A stretch of DNA of 64,000 bases, taken from positions 1 through 64,000 of the forward strand of contig JANCIK010000001.1 of the NCBI GenBank assembly GCA_028532985.1. The letters are read 5' to 3'. Positions 1-13,380 of the stretch are shown piece after piece. Made by a program: the position numbers and the translations under genes. The notes under the pieces were generated by a model, which searched no databases, was not told the origin of the DNA, and was given only the letters and a program-made list of their open reading frames with translations. The stretch is from Stropharia rugosoannulata (taxonomy: Eukaryota; Basidiomycota; Agaricomycetes; Agaricales; Strophariaceae). Numbering within the stretch: the stretch's first letter is position 1; each line of letters begins with the position of its first letter.

Positions 1-3000
1 TCACGATGCTGGAGCCCCAGTTTCACGATGACAATGGTGCAGAAGCAAGATCAAGTTTTGACTGTTCTGTCGAGCAGCACACAAGCCCAGTTTCACGATG
101 CTGGAAGTACTCAAGACAATATTGGTCACAAGTTTTGACTGTTCTGCTTCGAGTACTTGGTGCACACGAAGCTGGGGCTCCACGCGCCCCAATTTCACGA
201 TGCTGGAGCAGTGTACTCAGTGCAGACAATATTGCGAAGCAAGATCACAAGTTTTGACTGTTCTGCTTCGTGTTCTTGGTGCACACGTGGCTGGGGCGTG
301 GAGCCCCAGTTTCACGATGCTGGAGCAGTGTACTCAGTGCAGACAATATTGCGAAGCAAGATCACAAGTTTTGACTGTTCTGCTTCGAGTACTTGGTGCA
401 CACACAGCTGGGCGCGTGGAGCCCCAGTTTCACGATGCTGGAGCACTGTACTCAGTGCAGACAATATTGCGAAGCAAGTTCACAAGTTTTGACTGTTCTG
501 CTTCGAGTACTTGGTGCACACGCAGCTGGGGCGCGTGGAGCCCCAGTTTCACGATGCTGGAGCACTGTACTCAGTGCAGACAATATTGCGAAGCAAGATC
601 ACAAGTTTTGACTGTTCTGCTTCGAGTACTTGGTGCACACGAAACTGGGGCGCGTGGAGCCCCAGTTTCACGATGCTGGAGCAGTGTACTCAGTGCGGGC
701 AATGTCTGCGAAGCAAGATCTGGGATTTTGACTGTTCTGCTTCGAGTGCCGTTACACACGAAGCTTTGGGGCTCCGCGCCCCAGTTTCACGATGCTGGAG
801 CAGTGTACTCAGTGCTGCCAATATTGCGAAAGCAAGATCACAAGTTTTGACTGTTCTGCTTCGAGTGCTTGGTTACACACACGAAGCTGGGGCGCATTAG
901 ACTGATTTCACGATACTGGAGCACTGTACTCGGTGCAGACAATATTGCGAAGCAAGATCCACAAATTTTACCAGTTCTGCTTCGAGTACTCGGTGCACAC
1001 GCAGCTGGGGCGCGTGGAGCCCCGGTTTCCGCGATGCTGGGCCACTGTACTCAGTGCAGACAATATTGCGAAGCAAGATCACAAGTTTTGCCAGTTCTGC
1101 TCCGAGTACACTTGGTGCACACGCAAGCTGGGGCTCCACGCGCCCCCAATTTCGCGGAAGCTGGAGCAATGTACTCAGTGCAGACAATATTGCAGAGGCA
1201 GGATCTGAAGTTTTGGTGTTCTGCTTCGAGGCCTCGTGCACGCGCAACCTTTAGGGCAACGTGGAGCCCCAGGTTCACGATGCTAGAGCACTGTGCCTCA
1301 GTGCAGACAATGTGCAGAGAAGCAAGATCACAAGTTTTGACCAGTTCTGCTTCTGGTACTTGGTGCAGCCAGCTGAGCTCCGCGGCCCCAGTTTCACGAT
1401 GCTGGAGCGGTGTACTCAGTGCTGCCAATATTGCGAAGCAAGATGCTAAGTTTTGACTATTCTGCTTCGAGTGCTTGGGTACACGCAAGCTGGGGCGCAT
1501 CGAGCCCTAGTTTGCGATGCTGGAGCACTGTACTCGAGTGCAGACAATATTGCGAAGCAAGATGCAAGTTTTGACTGTTCTGCTTCGAGTACTTGGTGCA
1601 CACGAAACTGGGGGCTCCACGCGCCCCCAGTTTCACGATGCTAGAGCAGTGTACTCGGTGCTGACAATAGTGTGCGAAGCAGGATCACAAGTTTTGACTG
1701 TTCTGCTTCGAGGTGCTTGGTGCACACGAGGCTGGGGCGCGTGGAGCCCCGGTTTCCGCGATGCTGGAGCACTGTACTCAGTGCAGACAATATTGCGAAG
1801 CAAGATCACAAGTTTTGACTTATTCTGCTTCGAGTGCTTGGTGCACACGCGAAGCTGGGGGCTCTTACGCGCCCCAATTTCACGATAACGGAGCAATGTA
1901 CTCAGTGCAGACAATATTCGCGAAGCAGGATCACAAGTTTTGAGTGTTCTGCTTCGAGTGCTGATTGCACACGCAGCCAGGGCGCGTAGAGCCCCGGTTT
2001 CCGCGATGCTGGAGCACTGTACTCAGTGCGAACAATATTGCGAAACAAGATCACAAGGATTTTGCCAGTTCTGCTTCGAGTGCTTGGTGCACACGAAGCT
2101 GGGGCGCGTGGAGCCCAGTTTCACGATGCTGGAGCACTGTACTCAGTGCAGACAATATTGCGAAGCAAGATCACAAGTTTGGTACCAGTTCACCAGCTTA
2201 CAGTACTGAAATTTGGTGCACACGCAACTGGGGCTCCATGGCGCTGAACGGTTTCACGATGCTGGAGCACTGATGTACTTTCAGTGCAGACAATATTGCG
2301 AAGCAAGATCCTGAAGTTTTGAGTGTTCTGCTTCCGAGTACTTGGTGCACCGCACTGCAACTGGGGCGCGTGGAGCCCCAGTTTCATGATGCTGGAGCAC
2401 TGTACTCGGAGTGCAGACAATGTTGCGAAAGCAAGATCACAAGTTTTGTGTTCTGCTTCCGAGGTACTTCGGTGCACACGCAACTGGGCGCGTGGAGCCC
2501 CAGTTTCACGATGCTGGAGCACTGTACTCAGTTGCAAGACAATATTGCGAAGCAAGATCACAAGATTTTGCCAGTTCTGCTTCGAGTACTTGGTGCACAC
2601 GCGAAGCTGGGAGCTCCACCAGCCCCAGTTTTGCGATGCTGGAGCACTGTGCCAGTGCCAGACAATATTGCGAAGCAAGATCACAAGTTTTTGCCGGTTA
2701 CGCTTAGAGGTACTTGGTGCACACGCACGACTGGGCGCGTGGGCCCCAGTTTCACCGATGCTGGAGCACTGTACTCAGTGCGAACAATATTGCCAGAAGC
2801 AAGATCACAAAAGTTTTGACTGTTCTGCTTCCAGTCACTTGGGTGCACTGTGCCGAGCTGGGGAACCACTGGCAGCCCCAGTTTCACGATGCTGGAGACA
2901 GTGTACTCAATTGCGAAGACAATATTGCGAAGCAAGATCACAAAGTTTGACTGTTCTGCTTCGAGTGCCAATTCGGTACTGCATAACGCAGCTGGGGCTC

Positions 3001-6000
3001 TCCACGCGCCCCAGTTTCACGTATGCTGGAGCATAGATGTACTCCAGACTGCTGACAATGTTAGAAGCAAGATCCTGAAGTTTTGACTGTTCTGCTTCAG
3101 TACTTGGTGCACCGCGAAGCTGGGGCTGCGTAGAGCCCCAATTTCAGCGATTTGCGTCTTTGGAGCACTGTACTCCCAGTGCAGACAATATTGCAGGAAG
3201 CAAGATCCGCAGAGTTTTGAGGCGTGCCGCTTCGAGTGCCCGGTGCCCACGCAGCTGGGGCTCACGCGCCCCAATTTCGCGATGCTGGAGCAATATGCTC
3301 CAGTGCAGACAATATTCGCGAAGCAGGATCACAGAAGTTTTGGTGTTCTGCTTCGAGTGCCAGTGCACACGCGCAACTGGGAGCGCGTGAACCCCCAGTT
3401 TCCGCGATGCTGGAGCACTGTACTCAGTGCAGACAATATTCGCGAAGCAAGATCACAAGTTTTGACTGTTCTGCTTCGAGTACTTGGTGCACACGAAGCT
3501 GGGGCTCCACGCTGGATTTCTGATGCTGGAGCAGTGTACTCAGTGCAGACAATATTGCGAAGCAACGGGATCACTAAGTTTTGCCAGTTCTGCTTCAGAG
3601 TACTTGGTGCACACACACCTGGGGCTCCACGCGCCCCCAGTTTCACGATGCTAGAGCACTGTACTCAGTGCAGACAATATTGCGAAACAAGATCACAAGT
3701 TTTGAGTGATTCTGCTTCGAGTACTTGGTGCACACGCACACTGTGGGGTATGGAACTGATTCCCTGATGCTGGAGCACTGTACTCAGATTACGGACAATG
3801 ATTGCGAAACAAGATCACAAGTTTTGACTGTTCTGCTTCAGTGCACTTGGTGCACACGAAGCTGGGGCGCGGCGCCCCAGTTTCACGATGCTGGAGCAGT
3901 GTACTCCAGTGCTGACAATATTGCGGCAAGATCACAAAGTTTTGACTGATTCTGCTTCAGTACTTGGTGCATGACACGAAAGCGTCGTGGAGGCTCCGCG
4001 CTGATTTGCACGATGCTGGAGCAATGTGCTCAGTGCAGACAATATTGCAGAAGCAAGATCACAAGAAGTTTGAGTGTTCTCTGCTTCAGTACTCCCCGGT
4101 ACTTTACCCGCAAGCTGGGGCTCCACGCGCCCCAGTTTCACGATGCTGGGCAATGTGCTCAGTGCTGACATAATATTGCACCAGAAGCAAGATGCACAGA
4201 GTTTTGCATGTTCTGCTTCAGGTAGCTTGGTGCACTCGCAACTGGGGCGCGTGGAGCCCCAGTTTCACTGTGCTGGGAGCACTGTACTCGGTGCGAACAA
4301 TAAGCCGAAGCAAGATCACGCAAGTTTTGACTGTTACTGCTTCGAGTACTTGGTGCACACGAAGCTGGGGCTCCGCGCGCCCCAATTTCACGATGCTGGA
4401 GCACTGTACTCAGTGCAGACAATGTGCGAAGCAAGATCCCACAAGTTTTGACTGTTCTGCTTCGAGTGCCGGGTACTCACGCAGCTGGGGCGCGTGGAGC
4501 CCCAGTTTCGCGATGCTGGGCGAGTGTACTCAGTGCTATAATGTTGCGAAGCAAATTCACAAGTTTTGACTGTTCTGCTTGAGTACTTGGTGCACACGCT
4601 GCTGGGGCTCCACGCGCCGCTGGTTCACGATGCTGGAGCCACTGTACTCAGTCGCAAACAATATTGCGAAGCAAGATCACACAAGTTTTGACTATTCTGC
4701 TTCAGTACTTGGTGCACACGAAGCTGGGGCTCCACGCGCCCCGGTTTCCGCGATGCTGGAGCAGTGTGCTCAGTGCTGCCAATGGCTATTGCGAAGCAAG
4801 ATCCACAAGTTTTGACTGTTCTGCTTCGAGTACTTGGTGCACCACGGCACAAGAGACTGGGACGCGTGGAGCCCCAGTTTCACGATGCTGGAGCACTGTA
4901 CTCCGGTGCAGACAATATTGCAAGAAGCAAGATCACAAGATTTGACTGTTCTGCTTCGAGTACTTCTGGTGCACACGAAGCTGGGGCGCACGCGCCCCAG
5001 TTTCAAGAAGCTGGAGCACTGTACTGGAAGTGCGAACAATATTGAAACAACGGATTCACAAGTTTTGACTGTTCTGCTTCGAGTGCGTGGCAGTGCACAC
5101 GCAACTGGGGGCTCCACGCGCCCCAGTTTCACCGATGCTGGAGCACTGTACTCAGTGCGAGACAATATTGCGAAGCAAGATCACCAAGTTTTGACTGTTC
5201 TGCTTCGGTGGCAGTACTTGGTGCGCACGGCCGGGGGCTCCACGCGCCCCAGTTTCCACGATATGGAGCCAGCTTGTACTCAGTGCTGCCAATATTGCGA
5301 AGCAAGATCCCGCCAGTTTTGCCAGTTCTTAGCTTTGAGTGCCAGTGCACTCGCAGCTGGGAGCGTCCACGCGCCCCCATTTCACGATGCTGGAGCAGTG
5401 TGCTCAGTGCTGCCAATATTGCGAAGCAAGATCTGAGATTTTGACTGTTCTGCTTCGAGTACTTGGTGCACACGAAGCTGGGGCTCCACGCCCCCCAGTT
5501 TCACGATGCTAGAACACTGTTGTACTCAGTGCAGCCAATATTGCCGAGCAAGATCTGAAAGTTTTGACTGTTCTGCTTCGAGTACTTGGTGCCGCACGGA
5601 AGCTGGGGCTCCACGCGCCCCAGTTTCACGATGCTGGAGCAATGTACTCAGTGCCAGACAATATTGCGAAGCAAGATCACAAGTTTGCCAGTTCTGCTTC
5701 AGCGGAAATTACTCTGATGCACACGCAACTGGGGCGCGTGGAGCCCCAGTTTCACGATGAACTGCCTTACTCAAGTGCAGACAATATTCGCGGCTAAGAT
5801 CCTGAAGGTGCGCGAGTTCTGCTTCCGAGTACTCGGTGCATGCAACCTGAGAACGTGGAACCCCAGTTTACGTGCTGGAGCACTGTACTCAGTGCAGACA
5901 ATATTGCGAAGCAAGATCACAAGTTTTGACTGTTCTGCTTCAATTGCCCAGTGCACACGAAGCTGGAGGCCGTGTGGGCCCCGGTTTCACGATGCTGGAG

Positions 6001-9000
6001 CAGTATTATGATTGCAGACAATATTGCGAAGCAAGATCACAAGTTTTGCCAGATTCTGCTTCGAGTACGCTGTAGTGCACACGAAGCTGGGGCTCCACGC
6101 CCCCAGTTTCACGATGCTGGAGCAGTGTACTCAGTGCTGCCAATATTGCGAAGCAAGATCTGAAGTTTTGACTGTTCTGCTTCGGGTACTTGGTGCACTC
6201 ACGAAGGCTGGGGCGCGTGGAGCCCCAGTTTCCTGATGCTAGAGCAATGTACTCGGTCGCAGACAATATTGCGACCAGCAACCGATCACAAGTTTTGCCA
6301 GTTCTGCTTCGAGTACTTGGTGCACCGCGCAGCTGGGGCTCCACGCTGCCCCAGTTTCACGATGCTGGAGCAGTGTACTCAGTGCTGTAATAATGCGAAG
6401 CAAAGATCTAAGTTTTGACTGTTCTGCTTCGAGTACTTGGTGCACTTTTTTACGAAGCTGGGGCCCCCGCGCCCCAGTTTCACGATGCTGGGCAGTGTAC
6501 TCAGTGCTGCACAATATTGCAAGCAAGATCTGAGATTTTGACTGTTCTGCTTCAATTACTTGGTGCACACGAAGCTGGGGCTCCACGCGCCCCAGTTTCA
6601 CGATGCTGGAGCACTGTGCTCAGTGCGGAACAATATTGCGAAGCAAGATCACAAGTTTTACCAGTTCTTAGCTTCGAGTACTTGGTGCACACGAAGCTGG
6701 GGCTCCACGCGCCCCCAGTTTCACGATGCTGGAGCAGTGTGCTCAGTGCACGAACAATATTGCGAAACAAGATCTGAAGTTTTGACTGTTCTTAGCTTCG
6801 AGTACTTGACGCGGCTGGGAGCTCCACGCGCGGTTCACGTGCTGAGCGATTAATACCGAGTGCTGCCAATATTCGCGAGAAACAAATTCCTAATTTGGCT
6901 GATACCTTCGAGTACTTGGTGCCCCTGCGGAGGCTGGGGCTCCACGCGCCCCAGTTTCACGATGCTGGAGCAGGTATGTACTCAGTGCTGCCAATATTGC
7001 AGAAGCAAGATCACAAGTTTGACTTTGTTTCTGCTTCCGGTACTTGGTGCACACGCAAGCTGGCAGGGCGCGTGGAGCCCCGGTTTCACGATGCTGGAGC
7101 ACTGTACTACGATTGCAGACAATGAATAAATGCAAGATCACAAGTTTTCGCGGGATTCTGCTTCGGTACTTGTAGTGGCACGCTCGCAACTGGGGCTCCA
7201 CCTTAGCCACCCAATTTCACGATGCTGGAGCAGTGTACTCAGTGCAGACAATATTGCGATAGCAAGTTCACAAGTTTTGACTGTTCTGCTTCGAGTGCTT
7301 GGTGCCCCGCGAAGCTGGGGGCTCCACGCGCCCAAGTTTCACGATGCTGGAGCACTGTACTCGAAGTGCTGCCAATAATATGAAGCAAGATCACTTAAGA
7401 TTTGACTGTTCATTGCACTTCAGTACTTGGTGCACACGAGGCTGGGGCTCCACGCGCCCCGGTTTAGAATAACTGGAGCAATGTACTCAGCGTGCAGACA
7501 ATATTGCGAAGCAAGATCACAAGTTTTTGCCGTGTTACTGCTTCCGAGTACTCGGTGCACACGCAACTGGGGCGCGTGGAGCCCCGGTTCCACGATGCTG
7601 CAGCACTGTACTCAGTGCACGGACAATATTGCGAAGCAAGATCACAAGTTTTGACTGTTCTGCTTTAATTACTTGGTGCACACGCAGCTGGAGCTCCACG
7701 CGCCCCAATTTCACGAAGCTGGAGCAATTGTGCTCGGTGCAGACAATATTGCGAAGCAAGTTCACAAAGTTTTGGACTGTTCTGCTTCGAGTACTCGGTG
7801 CACACGTAACTGGGGCGCGTGGGGCCCCAGTTTCGCGATGCTGGAGCACTGTACTCAGTGCGGACAATATTGCAGAAGCAAGTTCAACAAGTTTTGACTG
7901 TTCTGCTTCGATGCCCGGTACTTTATGCACACAAGCTGGGGCTCCACGTGGCCCCGGTTTCCGATGCTGGAGCCCAGTGTACTCAGTGCACGGACTTTAA
8001 TATTGCGAAGCAAGTTCGCACCTGGTTTTGCCAGTTCTGCTTCGAAGGTACTTGGTGCACACGAAGCTGGGGCTCCACGCGCCCCGGTTTCACGATGCTG
8101 GAGCAGTGTACTCCAGTGCTGACAATATTGCGATGCAAGATCACAAGTTTTGACTGTTCTGCTTTCGAGTACTTGGTGCACACGCCCAGCTGGGGCGCGT
8201 GGAGCCCCGGTTTCCCGCGATGCTGGAGCACTGTGCTCCAGTCGCGGACAATAATGCGCAAGCGAAGTTCACAAGTTTTGACTGTTACTGCTTCGAGTAC
8301 TCGGTACCCGCCACACGAAGCTGGGGCTCCACGCGCCCCGATTTTCACGATCGCTGGAGCAATGTACTCAGTGCAGACTAATATTGCGAAGCAAGTTCAC
8401 AAGTTTGACTGTTCTGCTTCGAGTACTTGATGCACACGAAGCTGGGGCTCCACGCGCCCCAGTTTCGCGATGCTGGAGCAATGTACTCAGTCGCGGACAA
8501 TATTGCGAAACAAGATCACAAGTTATGACTCAGTTCTGCTTCTAGTACTTGGTGCACACGCAACTGGGCGCCCAGACCCCAGTTTCACGATGCTGGAGCA
8601 ATATACTCACTGCGAGACAATATTGCGAAGCAAGATCACAAGTTTTGCGTATGTCGGCTTCTGAGTACTTCGGTGCTACACTGCAACTCAAGCGCGTGGA
8701 GCCCCAGTTTATCGACATGCTGGAGCACTGTACTCAGTGCTGCCACGATATTGCGAAGCAAGTTCACAAGTTTTGACTGTTCTGGCTTCTCGAGTACTTG
8801 GTGCACACTGAGCTGGGAGCTCCACGCGCCCCAGTTTACCGAAGCTGGAGCAATTGTACTCAGTGCAGACAATATTGCGAAGCGTTCACAAGTTTCGACT
8901 GTTCTGTTTGAAAGTATTGGTGTATTAATGGTTGGGGCTCCACGCGCCTTCAGTTTCACGACAAAGGAGCAATGTACTCAGTGTAGACAATATTGCTACA

Positions 9001-10019
9001 AGTTCCACAAGTTTTGACTGTTCTGCTTCTGCCAGTACTTGGGGTGCACACGTAGCTGGGGCTCCACGCTGCCCCAGTTTCACGATGCTGGAGCAATGTA
9101 CTGTGTGCACGGAACAATATTACGAAGCAAGTTCACAAGTTTTGACTGTTCTGCTTTGAGTACTTGGTGCACACGGTTGGGGCTCCACGCGCCCCAGTTT
9201 CACGATGCTGGAGCAATGTACTCAGTGCAGACAATATTGCGAAAGCAAGATTCACAAGTTTTGACTGGTTCTGCTTCGAGTACTTGGTGCGCACGAAGCT
9301 GAGGCTCCAACGCATGGCGGTTGCGTGCTGGAGCAATGCCGCCAGTGCAGACAATATTGCGAAGCAAGATCCTGAGATTTTGCGTGATTACGCTTTTCGA
9401 GTACTCGGTGGCACACGCAACTGGGGCGCGTGGAGCCCCAGTTTCCGCGATGCTGGAGCACTGTACTACTGCAGATAATATTGCGAAGCAAGATCACAAG
9501 TTTTGCATGTTCTGCTTCGAGTACTGCACAAAATGGTGCTTTTTACACCGCACCAGCACAGAGACGCGTAGAGCCCCAGTTTCACGATGCTGGAGCAGTG
9601 TACTCAGTGCTGCCAATATTGCGATGCAAGATCACAAGTTTTGACTGTTCTGCTTCGAGTACTAGGTGCAATACGCAACTGGGGCGCGGCGTGGGGCCCC
9701 AGTTTCACGATGCTAGAGCACTGTACTCAGTGCCGCCAATAATGCGAAGGGGGCCAAGTTCACAAGTTTTGACTATTCTTTGCTTCGAGTACTTGGTGCA
9801 CACGCAAGCTGGGGCTCCACAGCGCCCAGTTTCACGAAGCTGGAGCACTGTACTCAGTGCAGATCAATATTGCGAAGCAAGTTCACAAGTTTTGACTGTT
9901 CTGCTTCGAGTATTTGGTGCACACGCAGCTGGGGCTCCACGCGCCCCAGTTTCACGATGCTGGAGCAATGTACTCGAGTGCAGACAATATTGCGATGCAA
10001 GATCCACGAAGTTTTTGAC
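1..10019. repeat. 119-bp satellite, degenerate indel-rich part
   Basis: About 84 head-to-tail copies of the same monomer as the following block, already under way at base 1, so the array continues to the left. Landmarks recur in every unit: GGTGCACAC, the CTGGGGC/GCCCCAG hairpin, TTTCACGATGCTGGAG, TACTCAGTGC, ACAATATTGCGAAGCAAG, ACAAGTTTTGACTGTTCTGC. Spacing between landmarks wobbles by 1-4 bases in nearly every unit through single-base duplications, small insertions and losses, and some units are scrambled (around 6830-6900 and 7110-7150). Substitutions are also more frequent than to the right. The last indels are near 10003-10016. This is either an old, unhomogenised array edge or consensus error in a repeat that was hard to assemble; the sequence alone does not decide. 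Confidence 0.95.
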
Positions 10020-10051
10020 TGTTCTGCTTCGAGTACTTGGTGCACACGAAG

Positions 10052-10191
10052 CTGGGGCTCCACGCGCCCCAGTTTCACGATGCTGGAGCAATGTACTCAG
10101 TGCAGACAATATTGCGAAGCAAGTTCACAAGTTTTGACTGTTCTGCTTCGAGTACTGGGTGCACACGAAACTGGGGCGCGTGGAGCCCCAG
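10052..10191. repeat. Neighbouring monomers with opposite hairpin-core orientation
   Basis: At 10052-10072 the monomer reads CTGGGGC, TCCACGC, GCCCCAG. Exactly one monomer later, at 10171-10191, it reads CTGGGGC, GCGTGGA, GCCCCAG. The second is the exact reverse complement of the first: the inverted-repeat arms are unchanged and only the 7-bp core is flipped. Both states occur in dozens of monomers throughout the array. The arms pair over 7 bp and extend to 9-11 bp where the upstream base pattern is AAC or GAAAC. Confidence 0.95.
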
Positions 10192-13100
10192 TTTCACGAT
10201 GCTGGAGCACTGTACTCACTGCAGACAATATTGCGAAGCAAGATCACAAGTTTTGCATGTTCTGCTTCGAGTACTCGGTGCACACGCAACTGGGGCGCGT
10301 GGAGCCCCAGTTTCACGATGCTGGAGCACTGTACTCAGTGCTGCCAATATTGCGAAGCAAGTTCACAAGTTTTGACTGTTCTGCTTCGAGTACTTGGTGC
10401 ACACGAAGCTGGGGCTCCACGCGCCCCAGTTTCACGAAGCTGGAGCACTGTACTCAGTGCAGACAATATTGCGAAGCAAGTTCACAAGTTTTGACTGTTC
10501 TGCTTCGAGTACTTGGTGCACACGCAGCTGGGGCTCCACGCGCCCCAGTTTCACGATGCTGGAGCAATGTACTCAGTGCAGACAATATTGCGAAGCAAGT
10601 TCACAAGTTTTGACTGTTCTGCTTCGAGTACTTGGTGCACACGAAGCTGGGGCTCCACGCGCCCCAGTTTCACGATGCTGGAGCAATGTACTCAGTGCAG
10701 ACAATATTGCGAAGCAAGTTCACAAGTTTTGACTGTTCTGCTTCGAGTACTTGGTGCACACGAAGCTGGGGCTCCACGCGCCCCAGTTTCACGATGCTGG
10801 AGCAATGTACTCAGTGCAGACAATATTGCGAAGCAAGATCACAAGTTTTGCCAGTTCTGCTTCGAGTACTCGGTGCACACGCAACTGGGGCGCGTGGAGC
10901 CCCAGTTTCACGATGCTGGAGCACTGTACTCACTGCAGACAATATTGCGAAGCAAGATCACAAGTTTTGCATGTTCTGCTTCGAGTACTCGGTGCACACG
11001 CAACTGGGGCGCGTGGAGCCCCAGTTTCACGATGCTGGAGCAGTGTACTCAGTGCTGCCAATATTGCGATGCAAGATCACAAGTTTTGACTGTTCTGCTT
11101 CGAGTACTCGGTGCACACGCAACTGGGGCGCGTGGAGCCCCAGTTTCACGATGCTGGAGCACTGTACTCTGTGCTGCCAATATTGCGAAGCAAGTTCACA
11201 AGTTTTGACTGTTCTGCTTCGAGTACTTGGTGCACACGAAGCTGGGGCTCCACGCGCCCCAGTTTCACGAAGCTGGAGCACTGTACTCAGTGCAGACAAT
11301 ATTGCGAAGCAAGTTCACAAGTTTTGACTGTTCTGCTTCGAGTACTTGGTGCACACGAAGCTGGGGCTCCACGCGCCCCAGTTTCACGATGCTGGAGCAA
11401 TGTACTCAGTGCAGACAATATTGCGAAGCAAGTTCACAAGTTTTGACTGTTCTGCTTCGAGTACTAGGTGCACACGAAGCTGGGGCTCGAGGCGCCCCAG
11501 TTTCACGATGCTGGAGCAATGTACTCAGTGCAGACAATATTGCGAAGCAAGATCACAAGTTATGCCAGTTCTGCTTCTAGTACTCGGTGCACACGCAACT
11601 GGGGCGCGTGGAGCCCCAGTTTCACGATGCTGGAGCACTGTACTCACTGCAGACAATATTGCGAAGCAAGATCACAAGTTTTGCATGTTCTGCTTCGAGT
11701 ACTCGGTGCACACGCAACTGGGGCGCGTGGAGCCCCAGTTTCACGATGCTGGAGCACTGTACTCAGTGCTGCCAATATTGCGAAGCAAGTTCACAAGTTT
11801 TGACTGTTCTGCTTCGAGTACTTGGTGCACACGAAGCTGGGGCTCCACGCGCCCCAGTTTCACGAAGCTGGAGCACTGTACTCAGTGCAGACAATATTGC
11901 GAAGCAAGTTCACAAGTTTTGACTGTTCTGCTTCGAGTACTTGGTGCACACGAAGCTGGGGCTCCACGCGCCCCAGTTTCACGATGCTGGAGCAATGTAC
12001 TCAGTGCAGACAATATTGCGAAGCAAGTTCACAAGTTTTGACTGTTCTGCTTCGAGTACTTGGTGCACACGAAGCTGGGGCTCCACGCGCCCCAGTTTCA
12101 CGATGCTGGAGCAATGTACTCAGTGCAGACAATATTGCGAAGCAAGTTCACAAGTTTTGACTGTTCTGCTTCGAGTACTTGGTGCACACGAAGCTGGGGC
12201 TCCACGCGCCCCAGTTTCACGATGCTGGAGCAATGTACTCAGTGCAGACAATATTGCGAAGCAAGATCACAAGTTTTGCCAGTTCTGCTTCGAGTACTCG
12301 GTGCACACGCAACTGGGGCGCGTGGAGCCCCAGTTTCACGATGCTGGAGCACTGTACTCACTGCAGACAATATTGCGAAGCAAGATCACAAGTTTTGCAT
12401 GTTCTGCTTCGAGTACTCGGTGCACACGCAACTGGGGCGCGTGGAGCCCCAGTTTCACGATGCTGGAGCAGTGTACTCAGTGCTGCCAATATTGCGATGC
12501 AAGATCACAAGTTTTGACTGTTCTGCTTCGAGTACTCGGTGCACACGCAACTGGGGCGCGTGGAGCCCCAGTTTCACGATGCTGGAGCACTGTACTCAGT
12601 GCTGCCAATATTGCGAAGCAAGTTCACAAGTTTTGACTGTTCTGCTTCGAGTACTTGGTGCACACGAAGCTGGGGCTCCACGCGCCCCAGTTTCACGAAG
12701 CTGGAGCACTGTACTCAGTGCAGACAATATTGCGAAGCAAGTTCACAAGTTTTGACTGTTCTGCTTCGAGTACTTGGTGCACACGAAGCTGGGGCTCCAC
12801 GCGCCCCAGTTTCACGATGCTGGAGCAATGTACTCAGTGCAGACAATATTGCGAAGCAAGTTCACAAGTTTTGACTGTTCTGCTTCGAGTACTTGGTGCA
12901 CACGAAGCTGGGGCTCCACGCGCCCCAGTTTCACGATGCTGGAGCAATGTACTCAGTGCAGACAATATTGCGAAGCAAGATCACAAGTTATGCCAGTTCT
13001 GCTTCTAGTACTCGGTGCACACGCAACTGGGGCGCGTGGAGCCCCAGTTTCACGATGCTGGAGCACTGTACTCACTGCAGACAATATTGCGAAGCAAGAT

Positions 13101-13380
13101 CACAAGTTTTGCATGTTCTGCTTCGAGTACTCGGTGCACACGCAACTGGGGCGCGTGGAGCCCCAGTTTCACGATGCTGGAGCACTGTACTCAGTGCTGC
13201 CAATATTGCGAAGCAAGTTCACAAGTTTTGACTGTTCTGCTTCGAGTACTTGGTGCACACGAAGCTGGGGCTCCACGCGCCCCAGTTTCACGAAGCTGGA
13301 GCACTGTACTCAGTGCAGACAATATTGCGAAGCAAGTTCACAAGTTTTGACTGTTCTGCTTCGAGTACTTGGTGCACACG
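10159..13380. repeat. Higher-order repeat, 12 monomers (1428 bp)
   Basis: The order of monomer variants recurs with a 1428-bp (12 x 119) offset. Equivalent positions are 10159, 11587 and 13015, and 10513 and 11941. Rare private changes also recur at this offset: the TTATGCCAG variant followed by CTTCTAGTAC lies at about 11560 and again at about 12988. The copies are not identical (a CTCTGTGC change near 11168 is absent from its counterpart near 12596), so this is biological duplication followed by point mutation rather than an exact assembly duplication. Confidence 0.85.
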
